Source: Verrucomicrobiota bacterium
GTDB taxonomy: Bacteria; Verrucomicrobiota; Verrucomicrobiia; Opitutales; Opitutaceae
DNA: 64,000 nucleotides
Direction: 5' to 3'
Assembly (NCBI GenBank): GCA_023426435.1
Contig: JAFAAS010000074.1
Location: 62,001-126,000 of the forward strand
Part shown: positions 33,209 to 42,213 of the stretch, in pieces
How the letters are laid out: the number at the start of each line of letters is the position of its first letter
Position numbering within the stretch: the stretch's first letter is position 1
Position numbers and translations under genes: made by a program
Notes under the pieces: model-generated
The model's database searches: none
What the model saw: only the letters and a program-made list of their open reading frames with translations
Told to the model about the DNA's origin: nothing

Positions 33209-35656
33209 TCAGCGCTGTTCGGCGGGCCCGGAGTTCCCCAGCACGCCGTCGAGCCAGCGGAAGGTCTCTTCCTGCATCGCTTCGTTGAACGTGTGACCCA
33301 CCGGCCAGAGCGTGGTCACGAGGCGGTCCGCCACGTCCTGCGAATCCCAAACGGTGCGCAGTTTCGCATACGCCCGCTTTACCCCGGGCAGCGGAAACAG
33401 GCGGTCTTCCGTCCCGTTGAAGAACAGCATCGGCTTCGGGCACGCGAGACTCGCGATGTCCGCGTAGTCGAGTTCGTGATACAAACCGGGATGCAGCATC
33501 GCGAACGCCGAGTTCGACGACGAGTGATTGTTGTCGGCGGAGATCAGGTCCTTCACCTCGCTCAACCAGCAGATCGCCGCTCCCGCCGCGATGCGCTCCG
33601 ACATCGCACTCAACTGCCACGCGCGAAACGCGCCAAACGACAGCCCGAGCGCCGCAATCCGCTTCGCATCCACCTCCGGCTGCGCCGCCAGAAAGTCCGC
33701 GGAACGAATATCCTCCCACGCCACCAATCCAGCGAACGTCATGCCGAGATGCATCAGATTCGAAGCGATCGAAGGCTGCCCCTCGAAACCACCGCCGCCA
33801 CGATCGCCCCAATTGAGCGCATCGATCGACAGGCACACATAGCCGCGCCGAGCCAGCTCGTCGCCGAGATAACGGCCGCCATAATATTTCGCCGCCCATT
33901 CGCCCGCCGACTCGAGCTTCGCCCGATCGTCGGCGAACGGCCGGATGACTTTCTCTTTGCCGATGTCGAACCGCGCCCCGTGGTCGTGCAACAGCAGCAC
34001 CGCCGGAAACGGGCCTTTCCCTTTCGGGACCGTCATCAGCGCCGTCACCCGGCTGTCCGCCGTAAGGTTGAACACGATCTTCTTCGCCACATGGCTGCCG
34101 CGATCCTCCTCCGCCTCGACGCGTGCGCGCCACGGAGCAAACGGCGGCGGGTTCTGAAAACTCGCGAGCACCTTCGACCGCGCGAGCTTCTTCCACGCCG
34201 CGAAATCCCCGAACGCGCCCGTCGTCCACGAGAGCGCATGCTCGCTGCGCTCCTTCAACCGCTCCGTGAACACCGGCAGTCGATTCGCCACGCCGGGTTG
34301 TTGCACCTTCGCGTCAACGTCCGCCGCATAGGCCGACGCCGCCAAACCCGTTTTCCGCCACAAGTCCGCCATCGCAAACAGCGGATTATGCCCGAGGTAA
34401 TCGCGACACGGCTCGTTGCGCATCGTCGGCTTCCGCTGCAACTCCCCTTGGTCCCCCAGCAGCGGGTGATAAAACTCCCAGATCGCCCCGGTCCGTTCGA
34501 ACTGCTTCGCCGTCGCATCCAGCGCCGCTTCCAACAAGCGATGAGCCGAGTCCCGATCTCCGTAACGCAAACAGCCGCGCGCCGCCCAATACGTCATGCA
34601 ATTCCACGCGGGCCCGCGCCACATCCGCAGTTCGAAGCGCGGATCGGAGACCGCCACCGTCGCCAACGGGTGCGGCGTGAAGAACTCCTTCGGATTCATC
34701 AAGTGTTCGCCAATCACGCGCCGCGCCTGCTCCGGCGTCGCCGCACCGACGACGACCGGCCACATGCCCTCGAACGCCAACGACCGCCGCGCCGGATCGC
34801 GCACCGTCCAATGATCGTAGAAGAAGCCCGTGCTCTCATCCCAGAGTTCCGTGCGAATAAAATCCCGCAGCGTCTCCGCCTTTCGCTTCCACGCGTCCGC
34901 CGGCTCGCCCAATCGACGACTCCAGCGCTCCGCGTGATCGTAGAGCATGTAAAGATGCGCGCACGCATCCACGGCCGCCGACAACTGCGTCGGCCGCGGT
35001 TGATAGCGGATGCCTTCATCCATGCCGCTCTCCCACGTGTCCTCGACTTGATCGAGATAGTAGAAGCCGCCGTTCGGCAACGCGCGCTTCGCTTCGAACC
35101 ATCCGATCTGCCGACGGAGCGCCGCGAGACATTCGGCCAGGAACGCTTCGTCACCCGTCAAATCGACATACTCTTCCGCTGAAACCACCCAGATCGGCGG
35201 GAAACCTTTGAAATTCTTCCACGTCGGCTTCCCGTCGTCCTCAAACCAGATGATGCCCGGAATCAGCCCGTCCGCCTGCTGCCCCGCGAGTTCGTTGCGA
35301 ATCTGATTTCGCGCGTGCTCGGGCCGCGCGCGCATCGTGTCGAGCCGCTCATGCGTGAGATCGATATGCCCGAAAATCCGTCCGTCCTGATAACCCGGTC
35401 CGATGGTCTGATACGGATATTTGAAATGTCCGCGCGCGGGCAGGATGCTCCGGCCATGCAGCTCGGCCAGGTTTAACAACATCGGGCGCCACGCCGCTTT
35501 GCCGTGTTGCGCCGCCTCGCGCACGAGCGCATCCCGCAACGCCTCTCCTTCTCGCGCCGCCAAAGCCTCCGCCGTTTCAGCCGCGACTAACGCGGCCGCT
35601 CCCAATGCGAACCAGACGCACGCCGCCCACCTAATTGGCCGTGAGAATATCTTCAT
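33209..35656 (-). CDS. GH63/trehalase-like glycoside hydrolase fused to an alpha/beta esterase
   Basis: An 815-residue secreted protein. Residues 1-26 are a signal peptide. Residues ~60-450 form an (alpha/alpha)6 domain with the GH63-type motif ESGMDEGIRYQPRP and EFYHPLLGDQGELQRKP. Residues ~490-815 are an alpha/beta hydrolase: AVLLLHDHGARFD, nucleophile in GLSFGAFRAW, acid in NGTEDRLFP and His in PVGHTFNEA. Joining a glycosidase with an esterase suggests removal of an ester and a sugar from the same side chain. It is the last gene of the ten-gene minus-strand glycan operon, and its start lies 26 nt inside phoD. Confidence 0.8.
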   Translation of the reverse strand: MKIFSRPIRWAACVWFALGAAALVAAETAEALAAREGEALRDALVREAAQHGKAAWRPMLLNLAELHGRSILPARGHFKYPYQTIGPGYQDGRIFGHIDLTHERLDTMRARPEHARNQIRNELAGQQADGLIPGIIWFEDDGKPTWKNFKGFPPIWVVSAEEYVDLTGDEAFLAECLAALRRQIGWFEAKRALPNGGFYYLDQVEDTWESGMDEGIRYQPRPTQLSAAVDACAHLYMLYDHAERWSRRLGEPADAWKRKAETLRDFIRTELWDESTGFFYDHWTVRDPARRSLAFEGMWPVVVGAATPEQARRVIGEHLMNPKEFFTPHPLATVAVSDPRFELRMWRGPAWNCMTYWAARGCLRYGDRDSAHRLLEAALDATAKQFERTGAIWEFYHPLLGDQGELQRKPTMRNEPCRDYLGHNPLFAMADLWRKTGLAASAYAADVDAKVQQPGVANRLPVFTERLKERSEHALSWTTGAFGDFAAWKKLARSKVLASFQNPPPFAPWRARVEAEEDRGSHVAKKIVFNLTADSRVTALMTVPKGKGPFPAVLLLHDHGARFDIGKEKVIRPFADDRAKLESAGEWAAKYYGGRYLGDELARRGYVCLSIDALNWGDRGGGGFEGQPSIASNLMHLGMTFAGLVAWEDIRSADFLAAQPEVDAKRIAALGLSFGAFRAWQLSAMSERIAAGAAICWLSEVKDLISADNNHSSSNSAFAMLHPGLYHELDYADIASLACPKPMLFFNGTEDRLFPLPGVKRAYAKLRTVWDSQDVADRLVTTLWPVGHTFNEAMQEETFRWLDGVLGNSGPAEQR

Positions 35657-37151
35657 GATGCACCTTGCCCTCGATGTCGTGATGTCGGATCACCGCGCGC
35701 GGGCGGCCGTCCACCCGCTCCACGGTGACTGAAAGAAATCCGCCTTTGATGCGGAGAAAGCGATGCGCGGGCGTGCGTTCCGCCTCGCTGAATCCGCTCG
35801 CGTGCGCATCCGAGCTCGGGCCGCAGCAATACTCCCGCAGTCCCGTCTTCGGATCCACCGACACATATTGCCAGTGTCGATCGCCGCAGACGACGAAGAG
35901 ATTCTCCTGCGACACGATGAAGTCGCGCAGCTCCTGCCCTTCGTGCGCGAACGCCCGGTTTGCATGGTTGTCGCCTTTCGCCTCGCGGTCCGGTCCGGCC
36001 AGCGGCGTAGGGCTGATCAGGACACGGAACGTCGCGTCGGACGCCTTCACGGTTTCGAAAAACCACCGCTTCTGCTCCGCCCCCCAAATGGTTTTTTCCT
36101 TGCCGTCGGGTTGATCGTTCGGGCTGCGGAAATCCCGGCCTTCCACGAGCCAGACTTGCAGATCCTTTCCCCATCGTTGCGTCCGATACGTCTTCTCGCC
36201 CATCGGCACCTGCTCACGGAAAACCTCGAGTCCTTCATCCCACGTGAGATCGCCGTAGGTTTGCCCCGCCCACGCGTCGTCCTTCAACGTGTCGTGATCG
36301 TCCTTCATGAAGTAGCTCGCGACTTCGCCGTGAAACGCCCGCTGAAACGGCAGCGCGAAGATGCGGTTCCACTTGAAGCGAGCCAGCCGCTTGCTCGTCG
36401 CGAGCGGCGTCGGCTTATCGTAATACTCGATGTCGCCCGCGTGCACGAAAAAGTCCGGCGCGAGCTTCGCCATCGCAGCGTAGATTTTGTGGCCGTTCTC
36501 CGTATCGTCGCGCCGCGCGTAATCCTGGCAGTTCGCCATCGTGAACATCACTCGCGCCGCCAAGTCCGCCATCGGCGCCGTCGTGAATCCGCCTTCGAAC
36601 GCACAACTTGCCTCGCGCTCTTCCGACGCAAAACCTTCCGCCCGGAAACGATAACGCGTCCCGGGTGCGAGATCGCGCAGTTCAAACTGGGCAATAAAAT
36701 CCTTCTCCGGCCCCACGTCCTTCCGCTCGCTGGTCTTCGCTGACGCCGCGCTTTCGCCGTCGCGCCAATACACGATCCGCACCGCCCCGCTCGCTCCGGG
36801 CACCGCGCCTTCCATGTCTTCCAAAGCGTGCCCCGCGAGTTGCTCGGCCTCTGACACCGGCGCGCTCACCCGGAGCGCATTCGCTTCATACGCCGTCTTG
36901 CCCGGCGGGATCACGACTTCGCGCGCCTGAACCTTCGGAAAGGGAATGCCGTTCACCTTGCGTTCCGCGTCTTGGGTGAGCCGGGTCCAGATGATCGCCG
37001 ATGTCTGCCCCACCTCGCCCGCTTTCGCTCCATCGGCCATCGCGACTCTCGCCGCCGACACGCTTGGCCACCCAAGCGCCAGCACGGCGCAGACGGCGAT
37101 CGCACTCGCGAACGCGCCGCTCCGCCGCAGGGAGAACACATGCTTACTCAT
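35631..37151 (-). CDS. phoD: PhoD-like alkaline phosphatase/phosphodiesterase
   Basis: A 506-residue secreted metallophosphatase. The N-terminal signal peptide ends near SVSA. An N-terminal Ig-like domain (to ~185) precedes the catalytic domain with FVHAGDIEYYD, MKDDHDTLKDD, LISPTPLAGPDR and VCGDRHWQYVS, the metal ligands of PhoD-type enzymes. It lies inside the glycan operon between a sulfatase (8-nt overlap) and the GH63-esterase fusion (26-nt overlap), so it may strip phosphate or a phosphodiester from the glycan and not only scavenge phosphate. Confidence 0.85.
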   Translation of the reverse strand: MSKHVFSLRRSGAFASAIAVCAVLALGWPSVSAARVAMADGAKAGEVGQTSAIIWTRLTQDAERKVNGIPFPKVQAREVVIPPGKTAYEANALRVSAPVSEAEQLAGHALEDMEGAVPGASGAVRIVYWRDGESAASAKTSERKDVGPEKDFIAQFELRDLAPGTRYRFRAEGFASEEREASCAFEGGFTTAPMADLAARVMFTMANCQDYARRDDTENGHKIYAAMAKLAPDFFVHAGDIEYYDKPTPLATSKRLARFKWNRIFALPFQRAFHGEVASYFMKDDHDTLKDDAWAGQTYGDLTWDEGLEVFREQVPMGEKTYRTQRWGKDLQVWLVEGRDFRSPNDQPDGKEKTIWGAEQKRWFFETVKASDATFRVLISPTPLAGPDREAKGDNHANRAFAHEGQELRDFIVSQENLFVVCGDRHWQYVSVDPKTGLREYCCGPSSDAHASGFSEAERTPAHRFLRIKGGFLSVTVERVDGRPRAVIRHHDIEGKVHHEDILTAN

Positions 37152-38625
37152 AATTCCATTTGTGCAGCCAGGGATCCCTCGTGCGCGCTTGAAAAGCCTT
37201 CAGCCGCTCGAGCAATGCGTCCTTGGTTTTCTGATACTCGGGATCGTCGGCGAGGTTGTTCACCTCGTCCGGATCGCGTCGCAGATCGTAGAGTTCGAAC
37301 TTCGGCCGGTGCAGATACGCTTCCACGGTCCGCCGGCCCAGCCGCTGCGCTCCGTTCTCAATTACGCTGCGCCACGTGGGCGACTGGATGAGATCGCGGG
37401 CCGAAGGATACGTCAGCCCGCTCGCGAGATTGTGGATGAGCTTGTAGTCCCGTGTGCGCACGGCGCGCATGGGATAATACATCGTGATCTGGTGAAACGT
37501 GTGCGACGCGAATACTTCGTCCCAGCCGCTCAATTCACCGCCGTCGAGGCCCGCGCGAAATGACCGTCCGTCGAAGCCCGCGGGCTCCGCGTTCACGCCG
37601 GCCACGTCGAGCAACGTCGGCGCGATGTCCACCCACGACACCATGCCTGGTTGCACCGCGCCAGGATGTTGGCGCGCCGGAGCGCGCACGATCAGCGGCA
37701 GCCGCATTCCCGGATCGTAAAGCGTCGTCTTCGCCCCGGGAAAGGCCGCGCCATTGTCCGAGAGATACACGATGAGTGTGTTTTCGTATTTCCCCGCTTC
37801 CTTCAAAATCTCGATCAACCGTCCGACGCCCTGATCGAGTCGCGACACCGCCTGATAATACTGCGCCAGCTCCGCGCGGGTGACGTCGTTGTCCGGCAAA
37901 TACCCCGGCACGATCACGTCCGCCGGCGCATAGCTCACCTCACGCACGCCCGGATAACCCCGCGCCCGATTTCCAAAGGGATTCGGCTTGGGATATGTGT
38001 CGAAGGTCGGCTTCCCATCCGGCAACACCGCATTTCCGCGATGAGGATCGTCGGTCGCATAATACAGAAAGAACGGCCGCTCGTCCTTCGCCGCGATCAC
38101 GCTCCGGCTCTGCTCCGCCATCTCCACCGGGCTGCGTCCAAGGCTGCCGGGATCGTTCGCCGCACCTTTCGACAGCACGGTTTCAAAGCGAAACACCGAC
38201 TCCGGTCCGACGTGAAACTTGCCGATCCGCGCCGTCCGATAGCCCGCCTCCGCCAGTCGCACCGGCAGGCTTTTCACCGCGTCGAACGCGTTGAAATGGT
38301 TCTCGTCGTGCTCGAGCCCATACATGCCGTTGCGATGATTCTGCTGCCCGCTCAACAACACCGCGCGCGACGGACTGCAACTCGCCGTAGTGCAAAACGC
38401 CGACGTAAACCGCGTGCCATCGGCCGCAAGCGCATCGAGGTTCGGGGTCTTCACCACCGGATTTCCATAGGCGCCGAGCGCGTCGGTCCCGTGATCGTCC
38501 GAGACGATCAGCACGATGTTTGGCCGCCCCTGAGCGCCTGCAAATGCCACGCCCGCCCACGCGGCCCCCAGCAGCGCCACGCGCGCGAGGGCCGGCAAGC
38601 GACGGAAAAAGATGCTCACGTTCAT
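37144..38625 (-). CDS. Secreted sulfatase (formylglycine type, CSPSR)
   Basis: A 493-residue arylsulfatase-like enzyme from ATG 38625 with a signal peptide (LARVALLGAAWAGVAFA). Metal-binding RPNIVLIVSDDHGTDALG is followed by the catalytic TTASCSPSRAVLLSG, whose Cys must be converted to formylglycine. RIGKFHVGP and VYLSDNGAAFPGAK complete the site. No maturation enzyme lies in the window. It overlaps phoD by 8 nt and starts 7 nt after the upstream DUF4838 gene. Likely removes sulfate from the target polysaccharide. Confidence 0.92.
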   Translation of the reverse strand: MNVSIFFRRLPALARVALLGAAWAGVAFAGAQGRPNIVLIVSDDHGTDALGAYGNPVVKTPNLDALAADGTRFTSAFCTTASCSPSRAVLLSGQQNHRNGMYGLEHDENHFNAFDAVKSLPVRLAEAGYRTARIGKFHVGPESVFRFETVLSKGAANDPGSLGRSPVEMAEQSRSVIAAKDERPFFLYYATDDPHRGNAVLPDGKPTFDTYPKPNPFGNRARGYPGVREVSYAPADVIVPGYLPDNDVTRAELAQYYQAVSRLDQGVGRLIEILKEAGKYENTLIVYLSDNGAAFPGAKTTLYDPGMRLPLIVRAPARQHPGAVQPGMVSWVDIAPTLLDVAGVNAEPAGFDGRSFRAGLDGGELSGWDEVFASHTFHQITMYYPMRAVRTRDYKLIHNLASGLTYPSARDLIQSPTWRSVIENGAQRLGRRTVEAYLHRPKFELYDLRRDPDEVNNLADDPEYQKTKDALLERLKAFQARTRDPWLHKWNYE

Positions 38626-38632
38626 GATTGAT

Positions 38633-40594
38633 TCACTCGATCGGCGGCAAACGCCATCCCGCTTCTTCGCTCCAGCCGCTGTGATTGAAATTCGCAATCC
38701 ACTCCCGCTCGTGCGCCCGACGAAATGCGACCAGTTCATTCCACACCGCGCGTTCGCGTTCGGGCGGCGACGCCGTTTCGGCCAGAGACAAGACCGCGGC
38801 CGCCCGCGAGCAGAGCTTCGCATGCATCAACCCCGCCTGCAGGTAGCGCACGCGCGCCAGCGCTTCCGCGTCCGCCACCACCGCTTCCGCCGCTTCCCGG
38901 AGCTGAGCTTCCGCCGGCAGGAAACTTTCTTCCGGAAACAGCCGATGCGCCACTTTCGAATACGCCCGCCAGCGCGTCGTGTTGTCCGCGAACAGCTCCC
39001 GCGCCGCTTCCCGGTTGTCCAACGCGTGGCGCTCCCAGCGATCGAAATACGCTTTCACGTGCGACGCCGCCGCTCCAAACGCACCGTAATAGTCCGCCAG
39101 CAGTTCGTCCGCCGACGCCTCGGGCCGCGCGTGCATTCTCATCAGCAGATACAAGTTCGGCCCCTGCGCCGCCCACTGCCCCGTGAGCGCATCGTAGTCG
39201 GTCGCGATCATGCCTTGTTCAACCTGGTCCTTGAACTCGTCCGCAAACTGCCGCGCATACAGGTGCGGCATTGCGTAGCCGTCGAGACAGTAGTTGCCGC
39301 GCGAAAACAATCGCGCGCCGGTCGCCCGCCAGCCCGCCCATTGCCGCTGGAACCAGGCGTTCTCGTCGTGCGTCCGTGGATACCAACCCGACGAGGGATA
39401 TGAGCCCACCAGGATCCGCTCGTTCAACCGGATCTCCGGCGAAGGATGATAGAAGTAGTTGAAGTAGTTGTAGGCGACGATTGTCACCCGCGGATCGACC
39501 TTCTCCGCCTCCTTCTGCACCGCCAGCCAGAAGCGCGCATAACGATCCGTCACGAACCGCCCTCCTTGCAGCGCCATCTTCGACTTGGCCGGATAATGAT
39601 CGAGGAAGTCCGCGGGCTGCGGCCCGTCCCACGCGCGGCAATTCTCGCACTCGCAAAATCCAATCGTCCCGTTCTCCGCCACGTTGAGATACCGAGGCTC
39701 GTTCGACGGGTCCGTTTCGCGTCGCAGCCGCCACTGGCGCACGATTTCGCGGTGTAGTTCCGGATTGGAGACGCACATCGAATACGTCTCGCCGGGTCGC
39801 GTGGGACCGCGCTTTCCGTTCACCAGCTGAAACCACTCGGGATGCGTCTTCCCATACTTCTCCCACCAATCGGTGAACGCATGCCGATAGTAGAGCTTCT
39901 CCGAACGTCCCATCCGATGACGCCGCAGGAACACCGCCTGCGCACGTCCATACTCCTCCGCCGCTTCCGGAGAAAACCCCAGTTCGCCGCGCTTCGGCGC
40001 GAAGGTGAGTCCGCCCCGGACATTCCGCTGCAGAAAGCGCGGCGCCTTTGTTTCGTCAATCGACCGCACCACGATCGTCGATCGCTTCGGCACAAAGGTG
40101 CCCAACTCGCCGGGCCACAACCAGCGCACGCCCAGCTCCCGCTCGAGCAATTCGTAAACGCCGAACAGCGTTCCCGCGAAGGTTCCGGGATCGAGCGGAT
40201 CGCCGCTTTCATCGCCGCCGACGATCAACAACCCCGACGCCGTCGTGCGCAGCACGAAGGTTTCCGGCCGAATCTGCGCAACGTCGATCCCGGCAGCCTG
40301 CGCCGCTCGCGTCGCACCGACATGGATACGCACGCGCGCATCGGCCGGCACTTCCTCTTCTCGGACGACCTTCAGCCGGGCTCCGCTCGCTCGCTCCACG
40401 TGCGTGACCAGTTCCTCCGCCGCATACTGCGCAACCGGCGTCGGATTGCTGGCCACGACCACCACCGCCTCGGGTCGACCGTCGAGCACCAGCGTGAGCC
40501 CGTCGCCGCGATTCTCCGCGGCGACGGCGAGTCCGAGACCGAGCGGCAGCAGCAGTAAGCTCAGGCTGCCGCACAATCGGCTCGCAATCGTCAT
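38633..40594 (-). CDS. DUF4838 protein, copy 1 (secreted, glycan-linked)
   Basis: A 653-residue protein with a signal peptide (LSLLLLPLGLGLAVAA). The N-terminal domain (AAEELVTHVERASGARLKVV ... TLFGVYELLERELGVRWLWP) resembles the GH20b/GH67N-type domain that precedes catalytic barrels. The DUF4838 barrel has HPEWFQLVNGKRGP, CECENCRAWDGPQPAD and NYFNYFYHPSPEI. DUF4838 proteins are widespread in glycan clusters and are thought to act on glycosides; substrate unknown. It is a paralogue of the gene at 42214-44211, with a pectate-lyase gene between. Confidence 0.85.
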   Translation of the reverse strand: MTIASRLCGSLSLLLLPLGLGLAVAAENRGDGLTLVLDGRPEAVVVVASNPTPVAQYAAEELVTHVERASGARLKVVREEEVPADARVRIHVGATRAAQAAGIDVAQIRPETFVLRTTASGLLIVGGDESGDPLDPGTFAGTLFGVYELLERELGVRWLWPGELGTFVPKRSTIVVRSIDETKAPRFLQRNVRGGLTFAPKRGELGFSPEAAEEYGRAQAVFLRRHRMGRSEKLYYRHAFTDWWEKYGKTHPEWFQLVNGKRGPTRPGETYSMCVSNPELHREIVRQWRLRRETDPSNEPRYLNVAENGTIGFCECENCRAWDGPQPADFLDHYPAKSKMALQGGRFVTDRYARFWLAVQKEAEKVDPRVTIVAYNYFNYFYHPSPEIRLNERILVGSYPSSGWYPRTHDENAWFQRQWAGWRATGARLFSRGNYCLDGYAMPHLYARQFADEFKDQVEQGMIATDYDALTGQWAAQGPNLYLLMRMHARPEASADELLADYYGAFGAAASHVKAYFDRWERHALDNREAARELFADNTTRWRAYSKVAHRLFPEESFLPAEAQLREAAEAVVADAEALARVRYLQAGLMHAKLCSRAAAVLSLAETASPPERERAVWNELVAFRRAHEREWIANFNHSGWSEEAGWRLPPIE

Positions 40595-40622
40595 GACGGG
40601 TGGCGTCGCCGACAAAACCACG

Positions 40623-42197
40623 TCAGTCGCGCCGCGTGACGGTGAGATAATCGCTCAGCGTCTGGACATTCCACGTGAAGGTGTCGCTGCCGATGTAACG
40701 AAAACCCGTCTGGAAGTCCGGCTGCCCGACCAGGCGTTTGCCGGGTTCGACCACATCGACCCAGCGGCCTTTCGAGTCGAGCGCGGCGACGATCTTTCGC
40801 ACCTGGGCCTCGAGCTCCGGAAAGCCTTTCGCTCCCGGCCCGGGCGGCGAAACCAGCTCCGCCGCCTCGAACTTTCCGTTCGCCGTGAAGCGCGGCATCA
40901 ATGACGGCGGCGGCGGCTCGATGTCGCGATTCAACATCGCGAACTCGGCCATCAGGGAATCGATCTCGGTCGGCTGTTTCCAACCATAGTGCGACGGCAG
41001 ATTCGTGTCGTCGTAAGTCAGCGTGTAATAGCCTGGCGCCGAAGACCGGCCGCTCACGCCCGGAGGACGCGTCATGTAGAGCGGCTTGTTCGTCTGCAGC
41101 TCATAGTATCGCGCCATCCGACCGTCCGCCAGCTGGCAGCTCTTCAGATACGGCAACGCACGTCCGACCGCCGCCAGGTATTTCCTGTCTCCGGTAAACC
41201 GATACACCCGCAGCAGCGCCTTGATCGCGTCTTCCGACTCCAACACCGAGATCGCCGGCGGCTCGAACTTTCGCGCCCACGTCGGATGCATCTCGTAATC
41301 GTATTGCTGGCACCACGCCGGCTGGGGATCGGGCATCTGCGCGAGCAGCAGGAAATCGGCGAAGCGAATCAACGCCGCCCGCGAACGTTCGTCGCGATAC
41401 ACGTCCTGCACGGTGAGCAGCGTGTAGGTGATCGAGTCCGGCATACCGTCGTTCAAGGTGTAATACTTCCAGTAATCCTCGTTGGGCCACACGCGCGCCC
41501 ACTCCGCCTGATAACTCGCCTGCTTCACCGGCAGCTCCGGCGCCCGCGTCTTCCAGCCTTGCGGAAACGCGCCGTTCGGGAACTGTGCGCCCAGCAATCC
41601 GTCGAGCGCATACTGCACTGCCTCGTGCACGACCGCGTTCTTGAATCCCAACGCCCGATCGAGCATCGCCAGGAACGCGATCGAGGCCTGCGTCTGGTTG
41701 TCGTCGAGCGAGGAGTGATTCGAGCCCGTGCCGCGTCCATTGCGGTATTGGTTCAACCGCGTGCCGCGCGGATTGAAATCAATCGTCTGCGACCACCCGC
41801 CCGATTGCAGCTGGCCATAAACGAGCGCCATGCCGGCGTTTGTCGCCGCGATCAAATACTCGGGATCGTCCGTCGCCTCATAGGCCTTGAGAAACGCCAT
41901 CCCCACGGAGGGCGTTCCGGGCGGCTCGGTCCAGATTTGATCCTTCGTCGCCACGCCTTCGCCCCAAGCCTGCTTGAGGTCGACACTGTAATAATAGGTG
42001 TATCCACCATGTGAGGAAACCTGGTTGGCGTAGAACTCCGACGCCTTCTTCAAGCTAGCGAGCGCTTGCTGACGCAGCTCCTCGGAATGCGTCGCGGCGC
42101 GGGCCGGGATGACAGCGGTCAGGGCCGCGACGGCGACCGCCGCGGTCGCGAATCGTCGGGATAACAGAGAGGAGAAAGCGAAGGGGATGACTTTCAT
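40623..42197 (-). CDS. Pectate lyase-like protein, PL10 family
   Basis: A 524-residue secreted protein from ATG 42197; signal peptide ends near IPARA. The (alpha/alpha) barrel shows GMALVYGQLQSGGWSQTIDF, SSLDDNQTQASIAFL, GAQFPNGAFPQGWK and SITYTLLTVQDVYRDE, resembling the Pec_lyase family (PL10). These cut polygalacturonate by beta-elimination, which gives the unsaturated ends that GH105 enzymes remove; a GH105 gene is in the same operon. The GGWSQ segment differs from the usual GGWPQFYP, so the true substrate may be a pectin variant. Confidence 0.8.
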   Translation of the reverse strand: MKVIPFAFSSLLSRRFATAAVAVAALTAVIPARAATHSEELRQQALASLKKASEFYANQVSSHGGYTYYYSVDLKQAWGEGVATKDQIWTEPPGTPSVGMAFLKAYEATDDPEYLIAATNAGMALVYGQLQSGGWSQTIDFNPRGTRLNQYRNGRGTGSNHSSLDDNQTQASIAFLAMLDRALGFKNAVVHEAVQYALDGLLGAQFPNGAFPQGWKTRAPELPVKQASYQAEWARVWPNEDYWKYYTLNDGMPDSITYTLLTVQDVYRDERSRAALIRFADFLLLAQMPDPQPAWCQQYDYEMHPTWARKFEPPAISVLESEDAIKALLRVYRFTGDRKYLAAVGRALPYLKSCQLADGRMARYYELQTNKPLYMTRPPGVSGRSSAPGYYTLTYDDTNLPSHYGWKQPTEIDSLMAEFAMLNRDIEPPPPSLMPRFTANGKFEAAELVSPPGPGAKGFPELEAQVRKIVAALDSKGRWVDVVEPGKRLVGQPDFQTGFRYIGSDTFTWNVQTLSDYLTVTRRD

Positions 42198-42213
42198 GGT
42201 CGTGTGAACGGAC

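Noticed and set aside
33293..35182. 629-codon plus-strand open frame opposite the GH63-esterase gene
   Set aside because: Arg/His-rich antisense shadow; the minus-strand protein has clear domains and a signal peptide.
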